From Cellulomonas sp. APG4 (GTDB lineage Bacteria > Actinomycetota > Actinomycetes > Actinomycetales > Cellulomonadaceae): DNA of 64,000 nucleotides. Within the stretch, counting starts at the first letter, position 1. The number at the start of each line of letters is the position of its first letter. This document shows, piece by piece, positions 44,254-52,888 of the stretch. The notes beneath the pieces are model-generated. The model did no database searches, was not told the DNA's origin, and was given only the letters and a program-made list of their open reading frames with translations. The stretch lies in contig NZ_JAACYI010000009.1 in the NCBI RefSeq assembly GCF_009996735.1, positions 1-64,000 on the forward strand, written 5' to 3'. The translations under genes and the position numbers were made by a program.

Positions 44254-45306
44254 ATGGCAACGCGCTTCAATCCCCCACCTGGCTGGCCACCTGCACCGGA
44301 GGGATGGGTCCCGCCGCCCGGCTGGCGGCCGGACCCTGCGTGGCCTCCAGCACCCCCCGGATGGCAGCTCGTCGTCAACGATGCACAGGACGGCACGGGC
44401 CCTTACGGCCCGATGCGCACCGGAGTCACGGCTCCACATGGTGTGGCCTCCTCCTCGTCGCACGGCGCTCCGACAACGGCTCCTCGCCCTTGGCATCAGC
44501 GCACGGGCGTTCTGCTCGCGATCGGGGCAGTGCTACTCGTGGGCTCTGGTGCGGCCCTCGCCGCCCTTGCAGCAGCGGGTGGCGGTGCGAGTGTCTCGGC
44601 AAACACCGGGGACGCCGATACGCCCGCGGTGAGCCAGCCCCACGAGACCTCTACGGATGCAGGAGCGGCAGCCCCGGACGAGGCCGCCGAGGCGGCTGCA
44701 CAGGCCGAAGCAGAAGCGGCCGAGCAGGCCGAGGAGAAGGCCGCCGCACAGGCTGAGGCGGAAGCCGCCGCACAGGCTGAGGCGGAAGCGGCGGCTGCGG
44801 CCGCCGAGGCCGAAGCCGCCGCTGTCGCCGCCTACGGCGAGCAGCCAGCACTTCAGAAGGAGTTCGTGGCGGCCGTCGTCGCAGCCCAGAACGCCGCGCG
44901 CGATGCGGCCAACGACCTGCAGCGGGGGGCCGCCAAGGCCGAGCGGGACCAGGCCATCTGCGCTCTGCTGCCCGCGAAGGCCGTCAGCGGGTGGACAGGG
45001 AAGATCACTGAGATCGACGCCAATGGTGACGGCAAGGGCATCTTCACAGTTGAGGTGGCTGAGGACGTCGAGATCGGGACGTGGAACAACGCCTTCTCGG
45101 ACTTCCAGGACGACACGCTTGTCGAGCCGTCGTCTCCTGTCTTTACCAGCGGGCTCTCTCTCGAAGAAGGCCAGCTCGTCCGGTTCTCAGGCACCCTCGT
45201 AGCCGACTCCAGCGACGGCTGCCTGCGCGAGTCGAGCTTGACGCTCCGGGGTGGCCTTGAGAGTCCGTCGTTCATCTTCCGCTTCTCGGAGCTCGCTGGC
45301 CTGTAG
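44254..45306 (+). CDS. Pro/Trp-rich N-terminal, single-pass membrane protein with Ala-rich stalk
   Basis: 350 residues. The N-terminus has repeated PPxW units (RFNPPPGWPPAPEGWVPPPG), a cytoplasmic feature common in actinomycete membrane proteins. One membrane helix follows near 90-115 (GVLLAIGAVLLVGSGAALAA). Then comes a long Ala/Glu coiled stalk (EAAAQAEAEAAEQAEEKAAA) of about 75 residues. The extracytoplasmic C-terminal domain has ICALLPAKAVSGWTGKITEI and GLSLEEGQLVRFSGTLVADS, beta-rich. The ATG at 44254 follows AAAGGAACAACG. Function unknown. Confidence 0.65.
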   Translation: MATRFNPPPGWPPAPEGWVPPPGWRPDPAWPPAPPGWQLVVNDAQDGTGPYGPMRTGVTAPHGVASSSSHGAPTTAPRPWHQRTGVLLAIGAVLLVGSGAALAALAAAGGGASVSANTGDADTPAVSQPHETSTDAGAAAPDEAAEAAAQAEAEAAEQAEEKAAAQAEAEAAAQAEAEAAAAAAEAEAAAVAAYGEQPALQKEFVAAVVAAQNAARDAANDLQRGAAKAERDQAICALLPAKAVSGWTGKITEIDANGDGKGIFTVEVAEDVEIGTWNNAFSDFQDDTLVEPSSPVFTSGLSLEEGQLVRFSGTLVADSSDGCLRESSLTLRGGLESPSFIFRFSELAGL

Positions 45307-45467
45307 GCGCGTCCCGCGCCGATATCGGGACGCCACACCACCTCTCTCGTCCCGAGGCGGCACCGGCCGGGGCGTCGCCTGCAGCCCTGAGGAAGCGGCG
45401 TCTGTACCTACCTCCTCACCGCCTCCTCACACACACTCCGCGCCGCTGTGTCACATCCACGCCGCCG

Positions 45468-45983
45468 GTGGTGCTCAATAGGCATGTGCACACCGGCCGC
45501 GCGGACCTCGAGCAGGTCTTCCGCACCACCTACCCGCGCGTGGTGGGCGTCGCGACCCGCGTGCTCGGCTCACCCGACGAAGCCGAGGACGTCGCCCAGG
45601 AGGTCTTCCTCTCCTTCGCCCGCACCACGATCCCCGCGGCCGAGGCACCCGGCTGGCTCGCCGTGGCCGCCGCCCACACCGCGCTCAACCACCTGCGCGG
45701 CAACCGCCGTCGGGCAGCCCGCGAGCTCCGTGCCGACGACGGCGTGCGCACCGCTCCCGACGTGGCCGACGACGTCGTCGTGCTCGACGAGCGCCGCCGC
45801 GTCCGCGCGGCCCTCGCCCGCCTGCCTCGACGGCAGGCCGTCGCCCTCGTCCTGCGTCACAGCGGCCTCAGCTACGCCGAGGTCGCCGCAGCCCTCGACC
45901 TCTCACCCGCGAGCGTCGGCACCACCGTGCGCCGCGCCGAGCACGCCCTACGCAAGGAGCTGAACGATGCGCCACCTCCATGA
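45468..45983 (+). CDS. ECF-type RNA polymerase sigma factor
   Basis: 171 residues. Region 2 is visible as LEQVFRTTYPRVVGVATRVL and EAEDVAQEVFLSFART, and region 4 as RLPRRQAVALVLRHSGLSYA then LDLSPASVGTTVRRAEHALR (helix-turn-helix). Size and layout fit the extracytoplasmic-function class. Starts at 45468, 45471 and 45486 (all GTG) are possible; none has a good Shine-Dalgarno. Its last codons contain the ribosome-binding site (AAGGAG) of the overlapping anti-sigma gene. It probably controls its own operon, including the ABC transporter genes downstream. Confidence 0.85.
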   Translation: MVLNRHVHTGRADLEQVFRTTYPRVVGVATRVLGSPDEAEDVAQEVFLSFARTTIPAAEAPGWLAVAAAHTALNHLRGNRRRAARELRADDGVRTAPDVADDVVVLDERRRVRAALARLPRRQAVALVLRHSGLSYAEVAAALDLSPASVGTTVRRAEHALRKELNDAPPP

Positions 45984-47040
45984 CGGCACGCTGCGTCGCC
46001 TGGTCGACGAGCCCGCCTCCGTCACCGACGCCGACCACACCCACCTCGCCGCCTGCGCCACCTGCCGCGACGGCCTGCAGTCCGCGCGCGACGACGCCGC
46101 CCGGGTCGCCACCGCGCTGGATGCACAGAGTGAGGCGCCCGACGTCGACCGTGCCTGGGCTCGCTTCTCGGCCGCGGCCGACGACGGCGCCCCGGCGCGC
46201 GCCTCCCGCACCCTCTCGCCGTGGCGCGCCGCGATCCGCAAGCCCGTGGTGGCCGCCGTCGGCGTGGGCGTGGTGCTCGTGGGTGCCGGTGCGGCCGCCG
46301 CAGCGGACTGGCTGCCGATCTTCCGCACCGAGCAGATCGAGCCGGTCACGGTCACCGAGGCCGACCTCGAGGGCCTGCCCGAGCTCTCCGCCTACGGCGA
46401 CCTCGAGCTGCTCGAGGGCCAGGAGCCGCGCGAGGTGCCCGACGCCGCGGCCGCCGCGGAGGCCAGCGGGCTCGACGTCCCCGAGGTCACCGACCTGCCG
46501 CGCGGGGTCACCGGCGATCCGACCTACCAGGTGATGGACGACGTCAGCGCGGTCTTCACGTTCTCGGCCGACGACGCCGCCCAGGCCGCCGAGGCTGCCG
46601 GTGGCACCGCGCCGCCGCCGCCCGCGGGCCTCGACGGCAGCGAGTTCCGGCTCACCGCGGGCCCGGGCGTCGCCGCCGTGTGGTCCGAGGCTCGCGGCAT
46701 CCCGACCCTCGCCATCGCGCGCGGCGTCGCGCCGAGCGTCGACTCCTCCGGGGTCCCGTTCGCCACGGTCAGCGACTACCTGCTCTCCCTGCCCGGCGTG
46801 CCCGACGGCCTCGCGGAGCAGCTGCGCACGTTCGAGGACGGCACCACGCTGCCCCTGCCGCTGCCCGCGGACATGCTCGAGAGCTCCGACACGGACGTCG
46901 ACGGCACCCCCGCCACCCTGCTGACCTCGAGCGACGGCACCATGGCCGCCGTCGTCTGGGTGCAGGACGGCGTGGTGACCGTCGTGGCCGGCACGCTCAG
47001 CACCGACGAGGTGCTCGCCGTCGCGCACGGGCTCGAGTGA
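45967..47040 (+). CDS. membrane anti-sigma factor
   Basis: 357 residues. The N-terminus has a zinc-binding anti-sigma-like element, DADHTHLAACATCRDGLQSA (HxxxCxxC near 27-34). A single membrane helix lies near 90-108 (VVAAVGVGVVLVGAGAAAAA). The extracytoplasmic part is acidic and beta-rich (ITY-type strands, e.g. GDPTYQVMDDVSAVFTFSAD). It overlaps the sigma gene by 17 bases, and its own stop overlaps the ABC ATPase start (GTGA). I infer that it holds the sigma factor at the membrane until an outside signal releases it. The extracytoplasmic domain is longer than in minimal anti-sigmas. Confidence 0.75.
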   Translation: MRHLHDGTLRRLVDEPASVTDADHTHLAACATCRDGLQSARDDAARVATALDAQSEAPDVDRAWARFSAAADDGAPARASRTLSPWRAAIRKPVVAAVGVGVVLVGAGAAAAADWLPIFRTEQIEPVTVTEADLEGLPELSAYGDLELLEGQEPREVPDAAAAAEASGLDVPEVTDLPRGVTGDPTYQVMDDVSAVFTFSADDAAQAAEAAGGTAPPPPAGLDGSEFRLTAGPGVAAVWSEARGIPTLAIARGVAPSVDSSGVPFATVSDYLLSLPGVPDGLAEQLRTFEDGTTLPLPLPADMLESSDTDVDGTPATLLTSSDGTMAAVVWVQDGVVTVVAGTLSTDEVLAVAHGLE

Positions 47041-48068
47041 GCGAGTCGACAACGGCCCTGCCCGTCGCCCCGGCCGTCTGGGCCTCAGGCCTGCGCAAGC
47101 GCTACGGCAAGCGTCCCGCCGTCGACGACGTGTCGTTCACGGTGAGGCGTGGCGAGGTGGTCGGCCTGCTCGGCCCCAACGGGGCGGGCAAGACCAGCGT
47201 CATCAAGATGCTCCTCGGCCTGGTCAAGCCCGACGCGGGTGAGGTGCACCTGCTCGGGCGCCCCGGCAGCGACCCGGCCGCCCGGGCGCGCGTCGGCTAC
47301 CTGCCCGAGCTGTTCCGCTACCAGCCGTGGCTCACCGCGACCGAGGTGCTCGACCTGCACGTGCGCCTCGCGGGCATCGACGTCCCGCCCGCGGAGCGGC
47401 GTGAGCGGCTGGCCCTGGTGGGCCTGGCCGAACGCACGGCCGACCGGGTCTCGACCTTCTCCAAGGGCATGCAGCAGCGCCTCGGCCTGGCCGTCGCGCT
47501 CGTCGCGCGGCCCGAGCTCGTGGTGCTGGACGAGCCGACGAGCGCGATGGACCCCGTGGGCCGCGCCGACGTGCGCGACATCGTCCTCGCGCTGCGCGAG
47601 GCCGGGGTGGCCGTGCTGCTCAACTCCCACCTGATCGGCGAGGTCGAGCGGGTGTGCGACCGCGTGGTGATCCTCGACAAGGGCCGCGTCGCCGCGTCCG
47701 GGACTCTCGCCGAGCTGCTCGGCGCGCGCTCGCTGCGCCTCGAGCTGGACGCCGTCGGGCCCGAGGCGCTCGAGCGCCTGGCCCGCGACGGCGAGGTGTC
47801 GCACGACGGCGCCGTGGTAACCCTCGCGCTGTCGCCCGAGGCTCAGGGCCCAGGCGCGGTCCCGGACCTCGTGGCGGACCTGATCCGCCTGGGGGTGCGC
47901 GTGCACGCCGTCGAGCCGGGGCGTGTGAGCCTCGAGGACAGGCTGCTCGGCATCCTGCGCGGCGGCGCCGCGGCCGACGGCGACGTCCGCTCGGCCGGCG
48001 ACGGCGCCAGGGCGCAGTCCCGCAGCGCCACGGCACACTCCGCCGCGAACGAGGGGGCCGAGGCATGA
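47037..48068 (+). CDS. ABC transporter ATP-binding protein
   Basis: 343 residues. It has Walker A GLLGPNGAGKTSVIKMLLGL near 45, the Q-loop-like region YLPELFRYQPWLTATEV, signature VSTFSKGMQQRLGLAVALVA, Walker B LVVLDEPTSAMDPVGRADVR and the H-loop NSHLIGEVERVCDRV. The C-terminal 110 residues are extra and hydrophilic. It is an exporter-type (ABC-2) ATPase. It starts at GTG 47037 within the anti-sigma stop and overlaps the permease by four bases. In an operon with a sigma/anti-sigma pair it may export a stress-related or antimicrobial compound; substrate unknown. Confidence 0.88.
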   Translation: MSESTTALPVAPAVWASGLRKRYGKRPAVDDVSFTVRRGEVVGLLGPNGAGKTSVIKMLLGLVKPDAGEVHLLGRPGSDPAARARVGYLPELFRYQPWLTATEVLDLHVRLAGIDVPPAERRERLALVGLAERTADRVSTFSKGMQQRLGLAVALVARPELVVLDEPTSAMDPVGRADVRDIVLALREAGVAVLLNSHLIGEVERVCDRVVILDKGRVAASGTLAELLGARSLRLELDAVGPEALERLARDGEVSHDGAVVTLALSPEAQGPGAVPDLVADLIRLGVRVHAVEPGRVSLEDRLLGILRGGAAADGDVRSAGDGARAQSRSATAHSAANEGAEA

Positions 48069-48913
48069 GCGCCGTCCTGACCATCGCATCCCTGACCCTG
48101 CGCGAGGCCGGGCGTCGTCGGGTGCTGCGCGCGCTCATCGTGCTCACCGTGGTGCTGCTCGGCCTGAGCGCCTGGGGCTTCTCGCGGCTGACGGCCGAGA
48201 CCGACCTCGGGGCGCTGACCACGGGTGAGGCGCGCCTGGTCGCGTCCCAGCTGCTCAACCTCGTGATGTACGGGCTGAGCCTGATCGCTGCGTCCGGGAC
48301 GGCGTTCCTCGCCGGGCCCACGGTGGCCGGGGAGATCGAGTCCGGGATGGCGCTCGCGGTCGCGGCCCGCCCGGTGCGGCGGGGGTCGATCCTGCTCGGC
48401 AAGTGGCTGGGCCTGGTGGGCTTCGGCGCGGGCTTCGTCACCGTGGCAGGGCTCGCGCAGTTCGTGATCGTGCAGGTCACGGTCGGCTACTGGCCGCCCC
48501 AGCCGGTGATCGCGCTCCTCCTGCTGGCGGCGCAGACGGCGATCCTGCTCACGCTGGCACTGCTGCTCTCGACGTTCCTGTCGCCCATGGCGTCCGGGAT
48601 CGTGGCCGTGGGGCTGTTCGGCGCGACGTGGATCGCGGGCGTGGTCGGTGGCATCGGGGACGCGCTCGGCAACGACAGCGTCGCGCTCGTCGGGACCATC
48701 TCCCGGATGATCCTGCCGACCGACGGGCTGTGGCGCGGAGCCATGTACGCGCTGCAGGACCCGACCGTGCTCGGGGCGTTCGGCGAGCAGATGGCGGGTT
48801 TCCCTTTCCTCAGCCAGGCGGCGCTGAGCTGGCCGTACCTGGGCTGGGTGCTGCTGTGGGCCGCGCTGGTGCTCGGTCTCGCCACGACGGTCTTCCACCG
48901 GCGGGACGTGTAG
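48065..48913 (+). CDS. ABC-2 type transporter permease
   Basis: 282 residues with about six membrane helices, for example RALIVLTVVLLGLSAWGF, LLNLVMYGLSLIAASGTAFL, LVGFGAGFVTVAGLAQFVIV, IALLLLAAQTAILLTLALLL and MASGIVAVGLFGATWIAGVV. GEIESGMALAVAARPVRRGS is the loop typical of ABC-2 permeases that docks with the ATPase. ATGA overlap with the ATPase gene shows a single complex. It is the last gene of the sigma operon. Confidence 0.85.
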   Translation: MSAVLTIASLTLREAGRRRVLRALIVLTVVLLGLSAWGFSRLTAETDLGALTTGEARLVASQLLNLVMYGLSLIAASGTAFLAGPTVAGEIESGMALAVAARPVRRGSILLGKWLGLVGFGAGFVTVAGLAQFVIVQVTVGYWPPQPVIALLLLAAQTAILLTLALLLSTFLSPMASGIVAVGLFGATWIAGVVGGIGDALGNDSVALVGTISRMILPTDGLWRGAMYALQDPTVLGAFGEQMAGFPFLSQAALSWPYLGWVLLWAALVLGLATTVFHRRDV

Positions 48914-48947
48914 GGGGCTGAGCCGCGGCGCGCCCGTCCCGGTGGCG

Positions 48948-49898
48948 TCAGCGAAGCCTGACCGACCGCGCACTGAGGACGACGACCACGGCCGCCGCCG
49001 CCAGGTAGCCGACCAGGACGCCGAGGGCGGCGCCGTCGGCGATCGGGATGGGCGGCCGCATCTCGAACTGGCCCCAGAAGTCGTAGACGCGAGACCCGAG
49101 GACGGCCACGAGGTTGCGCGGGTCCCAGCGGGACACGAACGGCAGGAGGAACAGCGCCAGTGCGGCGAGGACCATCGGCCACGACGCCGATCGGGTGACC
49201 ACACCGACAGCGTACCCCACGACGCCGAAGAAGGTGCACACCAACGTCGTCATGCCGAGCTTGAGCACGAGCGGAGACGTCGACTCCGGCCGGACCAGGT
49301 CGTAGCCCATCTCCTGCGTGAGGCCCGCGACGGTGGGAGATATCGCTGCCGCGGCGGCCAGCGCGAGCAGGGCGGCAGCCAGTGTCGCGCCGACGGAGAT
49401 GACGACGAGCGTGATCATCTTCCCCGTGACGACGCGGACCCAGCGCTCCCGCGAGGCTCGGAACGAGAGCGTGCCCGAGGTGCGGTCGTAGGTGGCCAGG
49501 CTCGCGCCGAGGATCAGGAAGAGCAACGGCGCGAAGATGAACGTGACCAGGTCCAGCGCGGTACCCACCATCGCGGTGCCCTGCAGCGCGTGGACAGCCT
49601 CGCTCACCTGCAGGTAGTCGTACTTCAACGGGTTGTCGATCGTCTGCATCGCCCCGTCCCCGGTGATGGTGAGGGGTGCGCTGAGCGCGTCCTCGAGCAG
49701 GATGCCGTTGCGCTCGTAGGTGACGACCTGCCGCTCGAAGAACGCGTGGGCGGAGCGGGCGCTGCTCAGCGAGCCGCTGGTGGCGACCGCGACGCCCACG
49801 GCGACGACCGCCAGGACGACGAAGAGCCGCTTGGCGTAGAACAGGTACCGGAGCTCAGCGACCAGCGCTCGGGTAGTGCTCGTCATAAACCCGCGCAA
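48948..49898 (-). CDS. ABC-2 type transporter permease of the secreted-peptide operon
   Basis: 316 residues. A helix near the N-terminus (LFVVLAVVAVGVAVATSG) is followed by an extracytoplasmic loop of about 80 residues, then several helices (LDLVTFIFAPLLFLILGASL, MITLVVISVGATLAAALLAL, PMVLAALALFLLPFVSRW, GVLVGYLAAAAVVVVLSARS). The loop TYDRTSGTLSFRASRERWV is the ATPase-docking type. I chose the TTG at 49898 because AGGAGG lies seven bases upstream; an ATG at 49886 has no such site. It overlaps the ATPase gene by 44 bases. Confidence 0.78.
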   Translation of the reverse strand: MRGFMTSTTRALVAELRYLFYAKRLFVVLAVVAVGVAVATSGSLSSARSAHAFFERQVVTYERNGILLEDALSAPLTITGDGAMQTIDNPLKYDYLQVSEAVHALQGTAMVGTALDLVTFIFAPLLFLILGASLATYDRTSGTLSFRASRERWVRVVTGKMITLVVISVGATLAAALLALAAAAAISPTVAGLTQEMGYDLVRPESTSPLVLKLGMTTLVCTFFGVVGYAVGVVTRSASWPMVLAALALFLLPFVSRWDPRNLVAVLGSRVYDFWGQFEMRPPIPIADGAALGVLVGYLAAAAVVVVLSARSVRLR

Positions 49899-50523
49899 GA
49901 TCGATCCTCCTCTCGGGGTGCTGCGGCGACAGGTCGGTGCGCGTCACCGTGCCGTCCTTGAGGACGAAGAGGTTGTCCACGACGTCGTCGTAGAACTCCA
50001 GGTTGTGGCCCGTGACGATGAAAGTGGTCGTCGCCGCCCGGGCCCGGATGTCGGCCTTGAGCCGATGCATCGTGTCGCGGTCGAGCCCGTTGGTCGGCTC
50101 GTCCAGGACCACGAGCTCGGCCCCGCTGTTGAGAGCGGCCGTCAGCGCGAGCCGCATCCGCTCACCGTGCGAGTAGCCCTTGACCTTCCGGCGCAGGACG
50201 TCGCGCGAGAGGTACACCGAGGAGCCGCCGACGCTCTCCGGGGAGAGGACCTTGAGGTTCTGCATGCCCGTGAGCGCAGCATGGAACGGGGCGTGGTCGA
50301 ACACCGGGCACACCCGCCGTGCCGCCGGGTCGATCGGCGCGCCCTCCCAGGTGATGGAACCGCGGTACCGGTGCAAGCCGAGGATGCACCGGATCAGCGT
50401 GGTCTTCCCCGCTCCGTTCGGCCCCATCAGGAAGTTCACGGAACGGGCAGGCATCTCGACCGTCACTGCGTCGAGCACGGCCGTGCCACCGAACCTCTTG
50501 GTGACGTCCTTGATCGCCAGCAT
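49855..50523 (-). CDS. ABC transporter ATP-binding protein of the secreted-peptide operon
   Basis: 222 residues, a minimal exporter ATPase. It has Walker A FLMGPNGAGKTTLIRCILGL near 33, signature GYSHGERMRLALTAALNSG, Walker B LVVLDEPTNGLDRDTMHRLK and H-loop FIVTGHNLEFYDD. The signature reads SHGER in place of SGGQ, within the family's range. The ATG at 50523 follows AAGGGG, which lies right beside a long hairpin. Together with the permease it would export the secreted protein encoded just upstream or protect the producer against it. Confidence 0.85.
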   Translation of the reverse strand: MLAIKDVTKRFGGTAVLDAVTVEMPARSVNFLMGPNGAGKTTLIRCILGLHRYRGSITWEGAPIDPAARRVCPVFDHAPFHAALTGMQNLKVLSPESVGGSSVYLSRDVLRRKVKGYSHGERMRLALTAALNSGAELVVLDEPTNGLDRDTMHRLKADIRARAATTTFIVTGHNLEFYDDVVDNLFVLKDGTVTRTDLSPQHPERRIDLARVYDEHYPSAGR

Positions 50524-50533
50524 GCCGCCCCTT

Positions 50534-50565
50534 CCTGGGGGCGTCGCCACGGCGACGCCCCCAGG
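50534..50565 (-). terminator. strong hairpin between secreted-protein gene and ABC genes (attenuator)
   Basis: A perfect inverted repeat: 15-base arms at 50534-50548 and 50551-50565, with a two-base AC gap. It begins 11 bases after the stop of the gene ending at 50576 and ends next to the ribosome-binding site of the ATPase gene. No T-tract follows. It could partly terminate transcription, stabilise the upstream mRNA, or mask the downstream ribosome-binding site. Confidence 0.7.
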
Positions 50566-50575
50566 CCTCGAAGAT

Positions 50576-51124
50576 TCAGTCCGACCAGGCCGACCAGGCA
50601 CCGTTGTGGTTCACCGACAGACGGTGGACGTAGTCGGTCGAGTAGACCTTGACGTCACCCCACGGCGTCGGGACGCCCGCCCCGATCGTGTTCTTCGCAC
50701 GGAACCTGTCGTTCTTGGCCGTGTTGTAGTACCGGCTGATCCCGTTGTTGCGGGCGACGTTCGGGAAGATCCAGCCCGCCTGCTGGTACGCGTCGGTCCA
50801 CGTGACCCGGGACCAGTCGTACCCGAAGTCGACGTTGTCGCGGGTCCACATCAGCGCCGAACCGCGGTAGTACGAGGCGCGGCGTGACCCCGTCGCCGCG
50901 GTGGTCGCGCCGGGCGACGAGAGCCGGCCCAGGCGTGCGGCCGCGACGGTGCCCTCACCGACCTGGGCGCCCTCGGCGAACGACTCGATGGCCTCGAGCT
51001 GGGCCTGCGAGAGTCCGTCGACCGTGGTGAGGTCGTCGACGGGAATCTCCTCGGCCGCGGAGGCGGCCTGAGCGGGCAGCAGGCATGCCGCCGCGGTGAC
51101 TGCTGTGACCAGAACCTTGCGCAT
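50576..51124 (-). CDS. secreted protein with dedicated ABC transporter, possible bacteriocin-type
   Basis: 182 residues. A Sec-type signal peptide, MRKVLVTAVTAAACLLPAQA, ends before SAAEEIP. The mature C-terminal 100 residues are rich in Trp, Tyr, Asn and Arg, with YYRGSALMWTRDNVDFGYDW, QQAGWIFPNVARNNGISRYY and IGAGVPTPWGDVKVYSTDYV. No Cys pairs. It is not clearly lactococcin 972, though the arrangement (secreted protein, hairpin, ATPase, permease) is what small bacteriocin systems show. It could also be a cell-envelope protein. The ATG follows GGGGGAA. No family name is certain. Confidence 0.65.
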   Translation of the reverse strand: MRKVLVTAVTAAACLLPAQAASAAEEIPVDDLTTVDGLSQAQLEAIESFAEGAQVGEGTVAAARLGRLSSPGATTAATGSRRASYYRGSALMWTRDNVDFGYDWSRVTWTDAYQQAGWIFPNVARNNGISRYYNTAKNDRFRAKNTIGAGVPTPWGDVKVYSTDYVHRLSVNHNGAWSAWSD

Positions 51125-51429
51125 GACGTTCCCCCATGTGTCGATCCCATGCAGAAGACGCCCCGAGTCACCGGAGCGCCACGCGCACCAACCCCCTGCC
51201 TGCGTGCCGCCCCATCAAGCCGTCAAGACGACGTTGTCATATGGCCGAGTCTCACGCGTCACTCCAAACCTAACAGCACGACCTGTAGCGGGGCGACTGG
51301 CGTTCGTCCGCCAGGTCGACGAGGCGATCGGAGCCCGAGGAGCTCACGGACTGTAGCGTTGGCCTCGTCACCAGGGCTTCTGCGAGGCGAATCCCCAACT
51401 GACAGGCCCGCGTACCGCAGGCCCGACGG

Positions 51430-51453
51430 CGTCGCCGTCGTCCCCCTGTCCCT
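51430..51453. repeat. 24-base direct repeat, copy 1
   Basis: This 24-base segment is repeated exactly at 52865-52888. The two copies flank the lipoprotein gene at 51502-52839 with the same orientation. The core contains TCGTCCCCCTGTCCCT. Copy 1 is about 50 bases before the start codon. Confidence 0.6.
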
Positions 51454-51501
51454 CTTGGGCCCATGAGGGCGGCACAGGGCGGGGGCTCTAGGGTGACGGC
51501 C

Positions 51502-52839
51502 ATGCCCGGCGCCCCTCGCTCCCTCGCGGCCCGCCTGCTCACGCTCGGCCTCGTGCTGCCCCTCGCCGCGTGCGGCAGCATCAACCGCGGTGACCAGCTC
51601 TCGACGGACTTCGTCACGTGGATGCGGGACGCGGACGGCGTGGCCGACGTGACGGCAGGCGGCACCAACCTGCTGCCGTGGGCCGGCAGCGCCACCGGCG
51701 TGGTGACGCTCGAGGCCGACCTCGACGAGGCCGCCGTCCGCGGCGTGCTCGAGCACGCCGATGCCTTCCCCGATCGCGACGAGGTGGACGTCGCCGCCGT
51801 GTACGCGGCAGGCGGCTTCACCGGCACCTTCGACGTGCCGCGCGCAGAGCAGGAGCGCGAGGCCGTGCTCGAGGCGGTGCTCGACGCCGCCGCACTCCCC
51901 GCCGCCGAGTCCCTCACCCTGGGCCCGCCCGCGGACGCGGACGCCGATCCCGACAGTGGCTGCGAGTACGTCCTCACCGTGACCGACGACCCGGTGGGCC
52001 GCTACGACGAGGCCGCGAGCGCGCTGCTCGGTCCGGGCAGGCCCTGCCCCACGCTCGAGGTCGCCACGCCCGACGGCGCCGTCACCGTCACCGCGCGTGA
52101 GGGCGAGGACCTCACGGGAGCCCGCGCCGCGCTCGACGCGGTCGCGACCGCCCATCCCGTGACCGAGGCGCACCTGACCCCCGAGGCCGTCGAGGTGCGC
52201 GTGGACGCGCCGCGCTCACGCGAGGTCACCGCGACCGCGAGCGCCGCTGCGCCCGGCGTCGCCGTCGTCGTCCAGTTCGGGATCGTGACGGCGGACGGCG
52301 CGTCCCCCGCAGCGCTCGCTGTGGCGGACGCCGCGGCCGCGAGCGGTGCGGCCCTCGAGGTGCACGCGGCGAGCCTCGTGACAGTGGACGTACGTGACGT
52401 CGCGGCCGCGCTCACCGCGGACGCCGCCGTCCGCGCGCTGCCCCAGGCCGCCGAGGTGCCGGTCGAGTACCGCACGGCCGACGACGTCTTCACGCTGTCG
52501 ACCGACGACGGCCCGCTGGCCGACGACGCCCCGCTGCTCACCGCCCTCACCGCGACGCCGCTGCGTGAGCGCGTCGAGTCGGTCCATCGGCGCTCGGGCT
52601 GGCTCCAGGTCATGACGGACGACGCGACGACCGCCGACGACGCGCGTGCCCTCGGCGCGACGTGCGCGCACCTGCCGGTGGGCACCGAGCTGCGCCTCGT
52701 CCTCGGCGACCTCGACGGCTTCGACGTCGAGCTGCGGGCGGACGGCCCCACCGAGCCCGACTTCCACGCGCCCGACCACGAGGACGCCGGCTCGCCGCTG
52801 GTGCGTGCGTTCGACGACGCCTGCCGCGGCGCGCGCTGA
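51502..52839 (+). CDS. large secreted lipoprotein, unknown
   Basis: 445 residues. The signal peptide LAARLLTLGLVLPLAAC ends in lipobox LAAC, with the lipidated Cys at residue 24. The mature protein is acidic and Ala-rich, with repeated alpha/beta units (VTLEADLDEAAVRGVLEHAD, VTAREGEDLTGARAALDAVA, LVTVDVRDVAAALTADAAVR), suggesting three or four tandem ferredoxin-like domains. No enzymatic motif. The ATG at 51502 follows TAGGGTG; a GTG nine bases upstream is possible. Monocistronic, with a hairpin 52 bases after the stop. Confidence 0.7.
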   Translation: MPGAPRSLAARLLTLGLVLPLAACGSINRGDQLSTDFVTWMRDADGVADVTAGGTNLLPWAGSATGVVTLEADLDEAAVRGVLEHADAFPDRDEVDVAAVYAAGGFTGTFDVPRAEQEREAVLEAVLDAAALPAAESLTLGPPADADADPDSGCEYVLTVTDDPVGRYDEAASALLGPGRPCPTLEVATPDGAVTVTAREGEDLTGARAALDAVATAHPVTEAHLTPEAVEVRVDAPRSREVTATASAAAPGVAVVVQFGIVTADGASPAALAVADAAAASGAALEVHAASLVTVDVRDVAAALTADAAVRALPQAAEVPVEYRTADDVFTLSTDDGPLADDAPLLTALTATPLRERVESVHRRSGWLQVMTDDATTADDARALGATCAHLPVGTELRLVLGDLDGFDVELRADGPTEPDFHAPDHEDAGSPLVRAFDDACRGAR

Positions 52840-52864
52840 CGATCCCGCACGACGCGCGCGCTCG

Positions 52865-52888
52865 CGTCGCCGTCGTCCCCCTGTCCCT
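52865..52888. repeat. 24-base direct repeat, copy 2
   Basis: Exact copy of the segment at 51430-51453. It overlaps the last bases of the minus-strand gene ending at 52887 and immediately precedes a GC-rich hairpin. Confidence 0.6.

Noticed and set aside
50576-51124. Lactococcin 972-family bacteriocin
   Set aside because: The mature domain shares only general Trp/Tyr-Asn richness; I do not see the family's typical spacing. Left as an unnamed secreted protein.
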